Below, piece by piece: positions 1 to 8,003 of a stretch of 64,000 nt of DNA. How positions within the stretch are numbered: the stretch's first letter is position 1; the number at the start of each line of letters is the position of its first letter. A model generated the notes under the pieces. That model saw nothing but the letters and a program-made list of their open reading frames with translations, was not told the DNA's origin and ran no database searches. Source of the stretch: Opitutia bacterium (GTDB taxonomy: Bacteria > Verrucomicrobiota > Verrucomicrobiia > Opitutales > UBA953); assembly GCA_003569245.1 (NCBI GenBank), contig BGOM01000024.1, forward strand, positions 1 to 64,000, written 5' to 3'. The translations under genes and the position numbers were made by a program.

Positions 1-1
1 C

Positions 2-85
2 GCCATCATCTCGATCGCGATGGTCGTGCTCCGGACCAAGGCCAAGATCGAGGAGCGGGCCATCAAGCGCCACCGCAAGCGCTGA
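2..85 (+). CDS. C-terminal tail of an unidentified protein (cut by window edge)
   Basis: Only the last 27 codons are present, ending at a TGA at 83-85. The visible end starts with hydrophobic residues (AIISIAMVVL) and finishes with a strongly basic tail (KRHRKR). This pattern fits the last transmembrane helix and cytoplasmic tail of a membrane protein. The family cannot be recognised from this fragment. Confidence 0.5.
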   Translation, partial: AIISIAMVVLRTKAKIEERAIKRHRKR

Positions 86-98
86 GGGCCGCCGGCGC

Positions 99-937
99 AT
101 GCGCATCCTCCCTCTGTGCTGGCCGGCGCGACGTTCGTCGCCGGGAACGCGTCCGCCGCGACCAACGCCGAGAAGGCCCGCGCGACGGCCGAGGCCATGA
201 AGGCCGGCGGCGGGCCGGGCGGCGTCGCCACCACCGGCGCCAAGGTCGTCCCGGCCGTCCCGGCCCGCGCCGGCGCGGCGGATGACTTCCGGCCGACGCC
301 GGCGGACGCCCGTTGACCGCGGTGCGGCCTGACCCGCATCACCTGCCTCTACCGCGGGACGGACCCCTACCACTACCAGCTCTGGTTACCGGCGGACTAC
401 GCATCGTCGCCGACCCAGGCCCGGTCGTCGCTCTTCATCGCCTCGCCTAACGGCAAGGCGACCATGGGCGCGATGGCGGACTGGATCCGTCGTCACGGCT
501 ATGTCGCCGTGATGCTCGAGGAATCGCGCAACGGCGATTGGGAACCGACGGTCGGCAATTTCATCGCGGCCCACGATGACGTGATCCGACGAGTGCGGCT
601 GGCGGAGGGCCGCAAGGTCGCCACCGGCATGTCGGGCGGGGCCCGGGCTTGCTCGGTCTTCGTCGGCCTGCGCCCCGGGTTCGGCGGCCTGCTGTTCCAG
701 GCCGCCGGCTACGCGCCGATCGGCCCCAACGGCGCCTCGCCGGTGGCGGGGATCAAGGCGCCCGCCCTGGCCGCCACCTTCGGCGAGAAGGATCCGAACT
801 ACGCGGAGGGGCCGCGGATGAAGCGGCTCTTCGGCGACCGGATGGAATTGTTCGAGTTCCGCGGCGGCCACCAATGGGCGCCGAAGGAGACGGTCGAGGA
901 AGCCCTCGACTCGATCGACGCGCGACTGCCCAGGTAG
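99..937 (+). pseudogene. Secreted alpha/beta hydrolase, disrupted near the N-terminus
   Basis: The ATG at 99 opens with MRILPL and is then out of frame with the rest. One base added near 115 would give a good signal peptide (MRILPL-VLAGATFVAGNASA). A second interruption is the in-frame TGA at 314-316, after which the same frame continues to 937. Downstream the fold is intact: a nucleophile elbow GMSGGAR (Ser codon 632-634), a likely acid in GEKDPN and a likely His in GGHQW near the end. These suit an esterase or dienelactone-hydrolase-like enzyme. The segment 300-330 reads poorly in every frame, so paired indels there are possible. Either a decaying gene or sequencing error; the intact triad and several similar lesions in this window favour error. 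Substrate unknown. Confidence 0.6.
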
Positions 938-998
938 GCGGAGCCGCAGCGCAGGGTTGCCAAGGTCGGCCGGCAAAGCCATCGGTAGGTCCATCCCC

Positions 999-2054
999 AT
1001 GCGCCTCCTCCCGAGCCTGCCCCTCCTCCTGGCCGTCGTCGCCTTCGCCGCCGACGCGGCGCCGAAGTTCGCCGACCCCAAACCGCAGGCGTACCACCTG
1101 ACCGCGCGCGCCAGCGAGATCGACCCGCGGTGCAAGTCCCACCCCGAGGTGGGCTTCGTGCTCGAGAAGGACGGCAAGCCGCAGGACGTGCAGCACGCGG
1201 ACGTCGACACGCGCGTGGCGCCCCGCGGGCAACTGGTGATCTGGCTGATGGGCTACAGCCAGCCGCTGGCCGACAAGGTCAACGGCTACGGCCTCCACCA
1301 CATCCAGGTGGCCTACGCCCGCGAATGGTTCGGCAAGCTGAACACCGAGCCGGCCGACGACCCCCAGCACCTCGGCAACATCCGCCTCGAGGCGACCACC
1401 GGCGTCGACGCCAGCAAGGCCATCGACATCCCCGCGCCCGACAGCATGAAGGAGCGCGCCTTCCAGTTCGTGAAGCACCTGGCCAAGACCCACCCGCAGG
1501 GCCGCTGGGAGCAGTTCCTCGCCAAGGATGGCCAGAGCCTCGACTGGGAGAAGGTCATCGTCTCCGGGGCCTCGCACGGCGCGACGTCCTCCGCGCGCTT
1601 CGCCATCGCCCAGAAGGTCGCCCGCGTGGTGATGTTCTGCGGACCGCGCGACCAGCTCGACACCTGGCAGGGCCTGCCGTCGGCGACGCCGGCGAACCGC
1701 TTCTTCGGCTACAGCCACGTCCTCGACGGCGGCTGGGCGGGCGACCACTACCCGCGCTCCTGGCTGCTGCTCGGCCTGAACAAGTTCGGCCCGATCGTGA
1801 ACACCGACGAGGTGAAGGCCCCCTTCGGCCACTCCCGCCGGTTGATCACGAAGTTCGACGTCAAGGGCGACGCCAACAAGGCGCACGGCTTCGTGCAGGT
1901 GAACAAGAACGCCCCCAAGGACGCCAAGGGCAACGCCCTTCAGGAAGATGTCTGGCGCTACCTGTTCACCTCCCCGGTGGACGAAGTGGGCGCGGCGGTC
2001 CCGGCTGAGCCGGAGACGCGGATGAATCTCCGCGCCGCGCCCAAGAAGAAGTAA
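999..2054 (+). CDS. Secreted alpha/beta hydrolase
   Basis: A 351-residue protein starting MRLLPSLPLLLAVVAFAADA, a clear signal peptide, which is why the ATG at 999 is preferred to the upstream TTG at 957. A GxSxG-type elbow (GASHG) lies near residue 185. A possible acid follows in GPRDQLD and a possible His in NKAHGF. This order fits the alpha/beta hydrolase catalytic triad. The C-terminus is basic (RAAPKKK). It follows the damaged hydrolase at 99-937 by about 60 bases and may belong to the same secreted hydrolase locus. Substrate not predictable from sequence. Confidence 0.7.
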   Translation: MRLLPSLPLLLAVVAFAADAAPKFADPKPQAYHLTARASEIDPRCKSHPEVGFVLEKDGKPQDVQHADVDTRVAPRGQLVIWLMGYSQPLADKVNGYGLHHIQVAYAREWFGKLNTEPADDPQHLGNIRLEATTGVDASKAIDIPAPDSMKERAFQFVKHLAKTHPQGRWEQFLAKDGQSLDWEKVIVSGASHGATSSARFAIAQKVARVVMFCGPRDQLDTWQGLPSATPANRFFGYSHVLDGGWAGDHYPRSWLLLGLNKFGPIVNTDEVKAPFGHSRRLITKFDVKGDANKAHGFVQVNKNAPKDAKGNALQEDVWRYLFTSPVDEVGAAVPAEPETRMNLRAAPKKK

Positions 2055-2115
2055 GTCCCCTCACCGACGGCTTGCCCTCCCGGGTCGCCCCCGGTTGGAT
2101 GGGGCTTCTCCTCCC

Positions 2116-2808
2116 GTGGCCATCCGCATCGACCTTCTCACGCTCTTCCCCGGCATGGCCGACGGCTTCCTGCAGGAGTCGGTCATCGGCAAGGCCATGA
2201 CCAAGGGCCTGATCCAGTTCAAGGCGCACGACGTGCGGAGCTATTCCAAGGACAAGCACCGCAAGGTCGACGACATGCCTTATGGAGGGGGGCCGGGCAT
2301 GCTGATGACCTGCCAACCCCTCTTCGACGCGGTGGATGCCCTGGCCACCCCGGGCTGCGAGGTCATCTACCTTTGCCCGGACGGGGAGCAGCTGACCAAC
2401 CCCTTGGCCAAGGAATTGGCTCAAAAAGAGCACTTAATCCTCGTTTCAGGGCACTACGAGGGCATCGACCAGCGCTTCCGGGACCGCAAAGTCACCCGCG
2501 AAATCTCCATCGGGGACTATGTCCTGACCAACGGGACCCTGCCGGCCTGCGTCCTCGTCGATTGCCTGGGTCGGCAGATCCCCGGGGTATTAGGGGAGGA
2601 AAACTCCTTGACGGGGGACAGCTACAACGGCAAGTTGCTCGCCTTTCCGCAGTTCACCCGACCCGCCGTTTACGATGGTCTCGAGGTGCCCCCGGTCCTC
2701 CTCGGAGGAAATCACGCCGAAATCGACAAATGGCGCCGGGAAAGGCAAATCGAGAAGACTCAGCAACGCAGACCGGACCTACTGAAAGACCAAGCAACCC
2801 AGCCATGA
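2116..2808 (+). CDS. trmD: tRNA (guanine-N1)-methyltransferase TrmD
   Basis: TrmD methylates N1 of G37 in tRNAs, using SAM bound in a trefoil knot, and prevents +1 frameshifting. Family landmarks are complete: the N-terminal [27 protein letters not shown], and the knot segment [10 protein letters not shown] followed by IPGVLGEE. With the GTG start at 2116 the protein is 230 residues, the usual family size; an in-frame TTG at 2095 would add seven unlikely residues. The stop overlaps the rplS start (ATGA at 2805-2808), so the two are translationally coupled, a common trmD-rplS arrangement. Confidence 0.95.
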   Translation: MAIRIDLLTLFPGMADGFLQESVIGKAMTKGLIQFKAHDVRSYSKDKHRKVDDMPYGGGPGMLMTCQPLFDAVDALATPGCEVIYLCPDGEQLTNPLAKELAQKEHLILVSGHYEGIDQRFRDRKVTREISIGDYVLTNGTLPACVLVDCLGRQIPGVLGEENSLTGDSYNGKLLAFPQFTRPAVYDGLEVPPVLLGGNHAEIDKWRRERQIEKTQQRRPDLLKDQATQP

Positions 2809-3191
2809 GCAACCATCCCCTCATCCAATTCGCCACCCAGAGCCAGCTGAAGACCAGCCGCGGCGACGACTCCTTCAAGGTCGGTGACGGCGTCAAAGTC
2901 TCCACCAAGGTTCGCGAAGGCGACAAGGAGCGCACCCAGCTCTTTTCCGGCATCGTGATCCAGCGCAAGGGCGGCGGCATCCACGAGACCTTCACCGTCC
3001 GCCGCGTCTCCTTCGGCGAGGGCGTCGAGCGCACCTTCCCGGTCCACTCCCCCAACATCGAGAAGATCGAGGTCGAACGCGTGTCCCAGGTCATGCGCGC
3101 CCGCCTCTTCTACCTCCGTGATCGCCAGGGCAAGTCGGCGACCAAGGTGAAGGAAAAGCGCTTCGAGCCCTCCGAAGTCGCCGCCAAGTAA
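2805..3191 (+). CDS. rplS: 50S ribosomal protein L19
   Basis: A 128-residue protein with L19 signatures: the N-terminal [20 protein letters not shown], the core [12 protein letters not shown], then [15 protein letters not shown] and [14 protein letters not shown]19 sits at the 30S-50S interface. The ATG overlaps the trmD stop by four bases. A Lys/Glu-rich extension of about 15 residues follows the conserved domain. A strong intrinsic terminator lies 21 bases downstream. Confidence 0.97.
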   Translation: MSNHPLIQFATQSQLKTSRGDDSFKVGDGVKVSTKVREGDKERTQLFSGIVIQRKGGGIHETFTVRRVSFGEGVERTFPVHSPNIEKIEVERVSQVMRARLFYLRDRQGKSATKVKEKRFEPSEVAAK

Positions 3192-3212
3192 GCCCTCCCC
3201 GGCCTACCCCAG

Positions 3213-3239
3213 AAACCCCGTCTTTTGACGGGGTTTTTT
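3213..3239 (+). terminator. Intrinsic terminator after rplS
   Basis: A perfect stem AAACCCCGTC / GACGGGGTTT with a TTTT loop is followed by a run of T. It ends the trmD-rplS transcript. Confidence 0.9.
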
Positions 3240-3434
3240 GTGCCCGGCGGCACCCTCTTCCGGATAGTATTTCAAAATACACGCCCTAAATGTCTCTGGC
3301 CCATAGGCTTAATTCGAGGTTTCCCGAACACCCCCTCCTGACCCCGGGTTAAAATTTCATCCTTTCCTGCCGGGGAATGCTTGACTCCACCCCGCCCTCC
3401 TGCGTCTTTCCACCTTCCTCATTTTCCAACCAAC

Positions 3435-3695
3435 ATGCTACGCATCCGCCTCCAACGCTTCGGCACCAAGAACGAGCCTACCTACCGCCTCGTCGTCGCC
3501 GAACAGAGCATCCGCCGCGACGGTCGCTTCGTCGAAGTCCTCGGCAACTACAACCCGGCCGCCCGCGGCAAGGCCAACCCCCTCAGCATCAATGTCGAGC
3601 GCGTCGATCACTGGATCAAGCTCGGCGCCCAGCCCTCGGACACCGCGAAGTCGCTCGTGAAGCGCGCCCGCGCGGCCGCTCCGGCCAAGGCCTGA
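3435..3695 (+). CDS. rpsP: 30S ribosomal protein S16
   Basis: An 86-residue protein beginning MLRIRLQRFGTKNEPTYR, with VVAEQSIRRDGRFVEVLGNYNP and INVERVDHWIKLGAQPSDT, all diagnostic of S16. The ATG at 3435 gives the canonical N-terminus. No Shine-Dalgarno is visible; the leader is pyrimidine-rich (ttttccaaccaac). The 195-base gap before it holds the rplS terminator and a TTGACT at 3381-3386 that could be a -35 element, but no convincing -10. In many bacteria rpsP sits before trmD; here it follows rplS as a separate unit. Confidence 0.97.
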   Translation: MLRIRLQRFGTKNEPTYRLVVAEQSIRRDGRFVEVLGNYNPAARGKANPLSINVERVDHWIKLGAQPSDTAKSLVKRARAAAPAKA

Positions 3696-3737
3696 AGCTA
3701 GACCCACACGGCGGAAACGCCCCACCCTGACGACGTC

Positions 3738-3768
3738 ACACCCTGCCCACCGGCAGGGTGTTTCGTTT
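3738..3768 (+). terminator. Intrinsic terminator after rpsP
   Basis: A 10-bp stem ACACCCTGCC / GGCAGGGTGT with a CACC loop is followed by TTCGTTT. It separates rpsP from the convergent minus-strand cluster. Confidence 0.85.
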
Positions 3769-3794
3769 GGCAGGGTCGCCGGTCGGGACCGACC

Positions 3795-4058
3795 TCAGTT
3801 GATCTTCGTCCAACCGCCCTGCCCGTCCTTCTCCAGACGCCGGAAGCCGGCCCGGGCCAGGCGCTCATCGCTCACCGACTGCTTCATCGCGCCCTCCCCG
3901 TAACGGATGGTCAACGAGGGGGACTCCAGCACGCGGCGACACGGTTCACCGCTCGCGGGGTGATGCGTGAAGTCGGGGGCCTCGGCCGGCAGGTCGACCT
4001 CGAACTCCTCGCCCTCGGCGCCGTCGGCCTTCAGCACGATGTAACGTCGCAGCGGCAT
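3795..4058 (-). CDS. Small FmdB-like protein without zinc cysteines
   Basis: An 87-residue protein starting MPLRRYIVLKADGAEGEEFEVDLP. The layout recalls FmdB-type zinc-ribbon proteins: an MP-aromatic start, an EFEV strand, then a segment like HHPASGEPCRRVLESPSL that resembles the second half of the ribbon. Only one cysteine remains of the usual four, so zinc binding is unlikely. The ATG at 4058 is four bases after oppC, making this the last gene of the permease run. Function unknown; the family link is an inference from pattern. Confidence 0.55.
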   Translation of the reverse strand: MPLRRYIVLKADGAEGEEFEVDLPAEAPDFTHHPASGEPCRRVLESPSLTIRYGEGAMKQSVSDERLARAGFRRLEKDGQGGWTKIN

Positions 4059-4062
4059 GGGA

Positions 4063-4923
4063 TCACTTCTTGGAGGCCCGGGGGTCGAAGGCGTCGCGCA
4101 GACCATCGCCGACGAAGTTGAGCGACAGCAAGGTGAGCGCGAAGACCACCGAGGGGGCGATCAGAAGCCAGGGGCACTCCTCCATGATGTCGGCGCCGTC
4201 CTTGATCATGAGACCCCAGGAGGTCATCGGCGCCTGGACGCCGAGGCCGAGGAAGCTGACGAACGCCTCGAGCATCATGACGCCGGGCACGGTCAAGGTG
4301 GCGTAGATGGCGATGATCCCGGCGAGGTTGGGCAGGTAGTGGTGGGTGAAGACGCCGACCTTGGACTGGCCGAGCGCGACCGACACCTCGACGAACTGCC
4401 GGTTCTTGAGCGACACCGTCTCGGTGCAGATGATGCGCGACATCGTCAGCCAGGACACGCCGCCGACGGCCAGGAAGATCATCCAGATGTTCTGGCCGAA
4501 GACCACCATGCAGAGGATCACGATGAGCGTGAGCGGCAGCGTGCTCAGGATGTCGACCGTGCGCATCATGGCGCGTTCGACCAGACCGCCCGCCTGACCG
4601 GCGACGACCCCGTACAGCACGCCGAACGCGAGGGCGACGACCGTGGCGACGAGCCCCACGCCCAACGAGACCGCCCCGCCCTGCAGCAGGCGCGAAAGGA
4701 CGTCGCGCCCGAGGATGTCCGTACCGAGCCAGTGGCTGGCGCAGGGGCCGACGGCGCCGAGGGCCAGGTCCTGCCTCTGGTAAGGGTACGGCGCGAGCCA
4801 GGGCGAGAGCAGGCAGGCCGCGGCGATGGCGAGGAGGAACCATGCGGCGAAGACGGCGGCGCGATCCTTGCGGAAGCGCTGCCAGCCGGTCTCGGTCGGG
4901 CCGCGGACGACGGGGCCGCTCAT
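4063..4923 (-). CDS. oppC: Oligopeptide/dipeptide ABC transporter permease (OppC type)
   Basis: An inner-membrane permease of 286 residues that pairs with the OppB-type protein to form the channel of a peptide-type importer. It has an N-terminal OppC region (WQRFRKDRAAVFAAW), the LGTDILGRDVLSRLLQGG motif typical of the family, five to six hydrophobic helices, and the EAA-like loop EVSVALGQSKVGVFTHHYLPN contacting the ATPase. C-terminal NFVGDGLRDAFDPR is also typical. The start overlaps the oppB stop (ATGA, 4920-4923). Neither the binding protein nor the ATPases are nearby. Substrate uncertain. Confidence 0.9.
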   Translation of the reverse strand: MSGPVVRGPTETGWQRFRKDRAAVFAAWFLLAIAAACLLSPWLAPYPYQRQDLALGAVGPCASHWLGTDILGRDVLSRLLQGGAVSLGVGLVATVVALAFGVLYGVVAGQAGGLVERAMMRTVDILSTLPLTLIVILCMVVFGQNIWMIFLAVGGVSWLTMSRIICTETVSLKNRQFVEVSVALGQSKVGVFTHHYLPNLAGIIAIYATLTVPGVMMLEAFVSFLGLGVQAPMTSWGLMIKDGADIMEECPWLLIAPSVVFALTLLSLNFVGDGLRDAFDPRASKK

Positions 4924-5849
4924 CGGTCGCCGCCGCGCGCGACGCGCGGGTCCAGGGCGGCCTTGGCGAGGTCGGCCACGAGGTTGAGGACGAGCAGGGC
5001 CGCGGCGTAGACCAGGGTCGTGCCGAGGATCAGCGTGAAGTCGCGGTTGATGATCGAGGAGACGAAGAGCCGGCCGAGGCCGGGCACGTCGAAGAGCGAT
5101 TCGACCACGAAGGATCCCGAGACCAGGCCGGCGGCGGCGGGACCGAGGTAGGTCACCACGGGCAGGATGCCGTTGCGCAGCGCGTGCACGAACCAGACGC
5201 GTCGTTCGGGCAGGCCCTTCGCCCGGGCGGTGCGCACGTAATCCTGATTACCGGCCTCGATGACCTTGCCGCGGGTGAGGCGGGCCAGCGGGGCCGCCGT
5301 GACGATGCCCAGCGTCAGCGCCGGCAGGACGAAGTGGATCGGCGAACCCCAGCCGCAGGGCGGGAACCAACCGAGACCGAGCGCGAAGACCAGGGCGAAG
5401 AGCGGACCCAGCACGAAGGAAGGCACGCAGATGCCCAGCAACGTGAAACCCATGGGCACGCGATCCAGCCAGGTGTTGGGGCGCGAAGCGGCGAGCACGC
5501 CGACGGGTATCCCGATGAGGACGGCGAGCAGGAGGGCCGTCAGGCCGAGCTGCACGGAGACGGGGATGCGCGAGCCGATGATCTCGTTGACCGACCAGCC
5601 GGGGTATTTGAGCGAGGGACCGAGGTCGCCCTTGCAGAGGTTGCCGACGTAGGTGACGAGCTGGGAAGCGAGCGGCTTGTCCAAGCCGTAATACTCCTCC
5701 AGGCGCTTCTTGACCTCGGGCGGCATACGGCGGTCTTTCTCGAAGGGGCCGCCGGGGACGGCATGCGCGAGGAAGAAGGTCGCCACCACGACGATCAGGA
5801 GGACCGGCAGCATTTCGGCCAGGCGCGTGAAGATATAGCCGTAACGCAT
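4920..5849 (-). CDS. oppB: Oligopeptide/dipeptide ABC transporter permease (OppB type)
   Basis: A 309-residue permease. The N-terminus MRYGYIFTRLAEMLPVLLIVVVATFFLAHAVPGGPF matches OppB/DppB in layout, with the PGGPF sequence after the first helix. The EAA loop (DYVRTARAKGLPERRVWFVHALRNG) precedes PVVTYLGP and the C-terminal helix. It is translationally coupled to oppC. The periplasmic loop carrying LEEYYGLDKPLASQL is the usual OppB feature. The 54-base gap to the upstream lipoprotein gene could hold a promoter, but none is clear. Confidence 0.9.
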   Translation of the reverse strand: MRYGYIFTRLAEMLPVLLIVVVATFFLAHAVPGGPFEKDRRMPPEVKKRLEEYYGLDKPLASQLVTYVGNLCKGDLGPSLKYPGWSVNEIIGSRIPVSVQLGLTALLLAVLIGIPVGVLAASRPNTWLDRVPMGFTLLGICVPSFVLGPLFALVFALGLGWFPPCGWGSPIHFVLPALTLGIVTAAPLARLTRGKVIEAGNQDYVRTARAKGLPERRVWFVHALRNGILPVVTYLGPAAAGLVSGSFVVESLFDVPGLGRLFVSSIINRDFTLILGTTLVYAAALLVLNLVADLAKAALDPRVARGGDR

Positions 5850-5903
5850 CGAGGGGCGGGGCCCAGCGTGGGGTGGCTCAGGCGGCTTGCAAGCCTGCGG
5901 AAC

Positions 5904-6182
5904 TCAGTTGCCCGCGGCGGCCTTCACCTTCTTTTCCAGCTCGTCGGTGGTGGGCGGGGGCGGCAGACCGCGGGCGTCGGCGCGCGTCCAGCCCATCTTG
6001 TTCGAGACCTCCTCGAACTCCTTCGGGCGCAACTTCCCTTCCGCCCGGAGGCGCGCCTGCCGCTCAGCGGCGTCCGCTTCCATCGCGCGGTCGAGCTCGG
6101 CTTGGCGCCGGCGGTCGTCGAAGATCCCGCAGCCGGCGAGGCCGAGGGCGCCGAGCAGGAGTCCGTAACGCAGGAAGTTCAT
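5904..6182 (-). CDS. Small lipoprotein
   Basis: A 92-residue protein with the signal MNFLRYGLLLGALGLAGC, whose LAGC is a good lipobox, so Cys18 should be lipidated. The mature part is short, charged and probably helical (RRRQAELDRAMEADAAERQARLRAEGK), ending in PPPPTTDELEKKVKAAAGN. It resembles no family I can name. It lies between the DCC-type gene (nine bases upstream) and oppB and is probably cotranscribed with them. Confidence 0.7.
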   Translation of the reverse strand: MNFLRYGLLLGALGLAGCGIFDDRRRQAELDRAMEADAAERQARLRAEGKLRPKEFEEVSNKMGWTRADARGLPPPPTTDELEKKVKAAAGN

Positions 6183-6191
6183 GACCGCAGC

Positions 6192-6581
6192 TTACTCCGC
6201 GAGGTGGAAGGGGCTCAAGCGCGTACACGCGCCCGGCTGACCGGGAAACCGGCGGCGGTGACGGGCGATCCCGGCGTAGACCGCATCGCGCAGGAAAAGG
6301 GGGCAAAGGAAACCGATCCGCGCGAGCCAACCCCAGCCCCCGCCGAGGAGGCGCAGCAGGGTCAAGACGGCGGTGGAGCGGACCAGCCGGCGGGAACCCT
6401 GCCAGACCACCAAGGTGCCCGGGTCGCCGCCAGGAGGCTCGCCAGCGATGCGGGCGGTCTGCCCCTGACCCGCGGCGAAGATCAACCGGCCGGCCGGGTC
6501 GCGGCGGGCGAACCAGACCGCCGTGGCGTTGCACATCGCGCAATCCCCGTCGATCAGGACGATACAGGGCACCGGGTCCAT
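6192..6581 (-). CDS. DCC-family thiol-disulfide oxidoreductase-like protein (DUF393)
   Basis: A 129-residue protein with the family hallmark DGDCAMCN near residues 11-18, matching the usual DGDCPLC motif with a CxxC pair. A hydrophobic region with RRLVRSTAVLTLLRLLGGGW and a C-terminal Y-x6-R segment (VYAGIARHRRRFPG) also fits DUF393. The family has a predicted thioredoxin-like fold; no precise role is established. It starts the short run DCC-lipoprotein-oppB-oppC-FmdB-like. Confidence 0.8.
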   Translation of the reverse strand: MDPVPCIVLIDGDCAMCNATAVWFARRDPAGRLIFAAGQGQTARIAGEPPGGDPGTLVVWQGSRRLVRSTAVLTLLRLLGGGWGWLARIGFLCPLFLRDAVYAGIARHRRRFPGQPGACTRLSPFHLAE

Positions 6582-6709
6582 GCTCCGGATGCTAGGTCCG
6601 CGCCCCCCTGTTTAAAGGCCAAACCAAGGGCGCGGGCGGGATGAAACGGAGGGTGGAAAGCGCTTGTCATGGCCCCGTCGGACTGCCAAGTATGCCCTTC
6701 CTGCCCGTC

Positions 6710-6796
6710 GGAAGGGTATCCAAGTGGCTAAAGGTCGGGGACTGTAAATCCTCTCAGCTTCGCTGTTCGTGGGTTCGAATCCCACCCCTTCCACCA
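6710..6796 (+). tRNA. tRNA-Tyr (GTA)
   Basis: An acceptor stem GGAAGGG / CCCTTCC with discriminator A and an encoded CCA (6794-6796). The anticodon GTA is at 6744-6746 within the loop ACTGTAAAT. A long variable arm (CTCTCAGCTTCGCTG region) is as expected for bacterial class II tRNA-Tyr, followed by the T-loop GTTCGAATC. No U-tract terminator follows; a GC-rich hairpin lies about 15 bases downstream. Confidence 0.97.
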
Positions 6797-6900
6797 GCAG
6801 GACAAAGCCAGCCCCCTCCGGGGGGCGGCCTCTTGTCGGCGGAAAACCCTTAAATCCGCGTTGACTAAGAGGGGTGGCCACGGCTTCCCTACTCCTTCAC

Positions 6901-7143
6901 ATGGCCAACATCAAAGCTAACCAGAAGAGCATCCGCCAGACGGCGCGTCGTGCCGAGCACAACAAGTCCGTCCGCACCCGCCTCAAGTCCCTGGTGAAGG
7001 ATTTCACCGCCGAAGCCAAGCAGGCCACCGCCTCCCTGGTCGCCTCGGCCGCCGACAAGGCCGCCAAGTCCGGCGTGATCCATCGCAACAAGGCGAACCG
7101 CCTCAAGGCCCGCCTCGCGAAGAAGCTCGCCGCCAAGAAGTGA
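6901..7143 (+). CDS. rpsT: 30S ribosomal protein S20
   Basis: An 80-residue basic helical protein with the S20 signature: MANIKANQKSIRQTARR, then NKSVRTRLKSLVKDF and the C-terminal GVIHRNKANRLKARLAKK. The ATG at 6901 is the canonical start; the leader is CT-rich (ctactccttcac) with no Shine-Dalgarno. A TTGACT at 6861-6866 may be a -35 element, though no good -10 follows. A terminator lies 22 bases downstream. Confidence 0.96.
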   Translation: MANIKANQKSIRQTARRAEHNKSVRTRLKSLVKDFTAEAKQATASLVASAADKAAKSGVIHRNKANRLKARLAKKLAAKK

Positions 7144-7164
7144 TGCCGCTGCGGCGCCTCACCG

Positions 7165-7194
7165 ACCCCGTCGCCTAGGCGCCGGGGTTTTTTT
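7165..7194 (+). terminator. Intrinsic terminator after rpsT
   Basis: An ACCCCG / CGGGGT stem encloses a GCC-TA-GGC inner pairing and is followed by a run of seven T. Confidence 0.85.
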
Positions 7195-7205
7195 GTTCCC
7201 GGAAC

Positions 7206-8003
7206 ATGGACGTACCCGCCTCGATCGGCTTCCCCCTCGGCCTGCTGGCCGAGGAACCGGTGCGCGTGGACGTCCTCGCCGCCGGCCCGGGCTGGGTCGC
7301 CCTGGACAAGCCGGCCGGCGTCGCCTTCGACGACCACCCTTGGCAGCAGAACGCCCCCACCCTCGTCGGCGGGCTCCGCGTGCAGCTGGAACAAGGCAAG
7401 CCGGAGATCGTCCGCCTCGGCCTCAAGGAACCGGGCGCGGTGTTCGGCCCGGAGCCCGAGTCCGCGGGCATCGCGCTGCTCGCCGACCGGGCCACGGTGC
7501 TCGCCGCCTGGCGCGAGGCGCTCGGCTCCGGCGCCTTCGTGTTCCGCTTCGAGTTCATCGCGCGGACCGAGGACGCGCCCGCGGAGGGTGGCCTCTGCGA
7601 CCTGCCCTTGGCCATGGACGACGCGGAGCGCCGGGCCGTGGTCTCGCACAAGCACGGCAAGCTGGCGACGACGCGGTTCGAGGCCGGCCGCGCCTGCGGA
7701 CGCTGGCGGATCTGGACGGCCCACACGCCGTTCCACCGCCGCGACCAGATCCGCGTGCACGCGGCCGAGGCCGGGCTGCGGATCGCCGGGGAGCTCAAGT
7801 ACGGAAGGTCCGGCCGGGTGACGCTGACGGACACCACGCCCAAAGGTCGCCTGAACAAGGGCGAGGACAAGCCGCTGCACCGCGGGTTGCTGCTCCGCCT
7901 GGCCGAGGTCGAAGGCACGGTCGCGGGCGAGCGGATCAAGCTCGTGGCCCCGCGGCCCGACGATTTCGCGACCGTGGTGAAGCGGCTGTCGAAGGGACTC
8001 TGA
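7206..8003 (+). CDS. RluA-type pseudouridine-synthase-like protein with altered active-site motif
   Basis: A 265-residue protein with the RluA layout: an N-terminal VALDKPAGVAF (as in YxxVxxKPxG), and near the C-terminus HTPFHRRDQIRVHAAEAGLRIAGELKYG, close to the family's THQIRVHL...GDxxYG. At the place of the catalytic HRLDxxTSG motif the protein reads FGPEPESAG (residues 80-88), with Glu83 at the catalytic Asp position. It may be inactive, use Glu, or act on RNA without catalysis. The stop at 8001-8003 directly abuts the convergent flavin reductase stop. Confidence 0.75.
   Translation: MDVPASIGFPLGLLAEEPVRVDVLAAGPGWVALDKPAGVAFDDHPWQQNAPTLVGGLRVQLEQGKPEIVRLGLKEPGAVFGPEPESAGIALLADRATVLAAWREALGSGAFVFRFEFIARTEDAPAEGGLCDLPLAMDDAERRAVVSHKHGKLATTRFEAGRACGRWRIWTAHTPFHRRDQIRVHAAEAGLRIAGELKYGRSGRVTLTDTTPKGRLNKGEDKPLHRGLLLRLAEVEGTVAGERIKLVAPRPDDFATVVKRLSKGL

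Noticed and set aside
314-316. In-frame TGA as a selenocysteine codon
   Set aside because: It lies well before the active-site region, no SECIS-like hairpin is evident, and the surrounding sequence also looks damaged.
957-998. Upstream TTG start for the hydrolase at 999
   Set aside because: It would put 14 residues before a good signal peptide.
6810-6830. GC-rich hairpin after tRNA-Tyr as a terminator
   Set aside because: No T tract follows, so intrinsic termination is unlikely.
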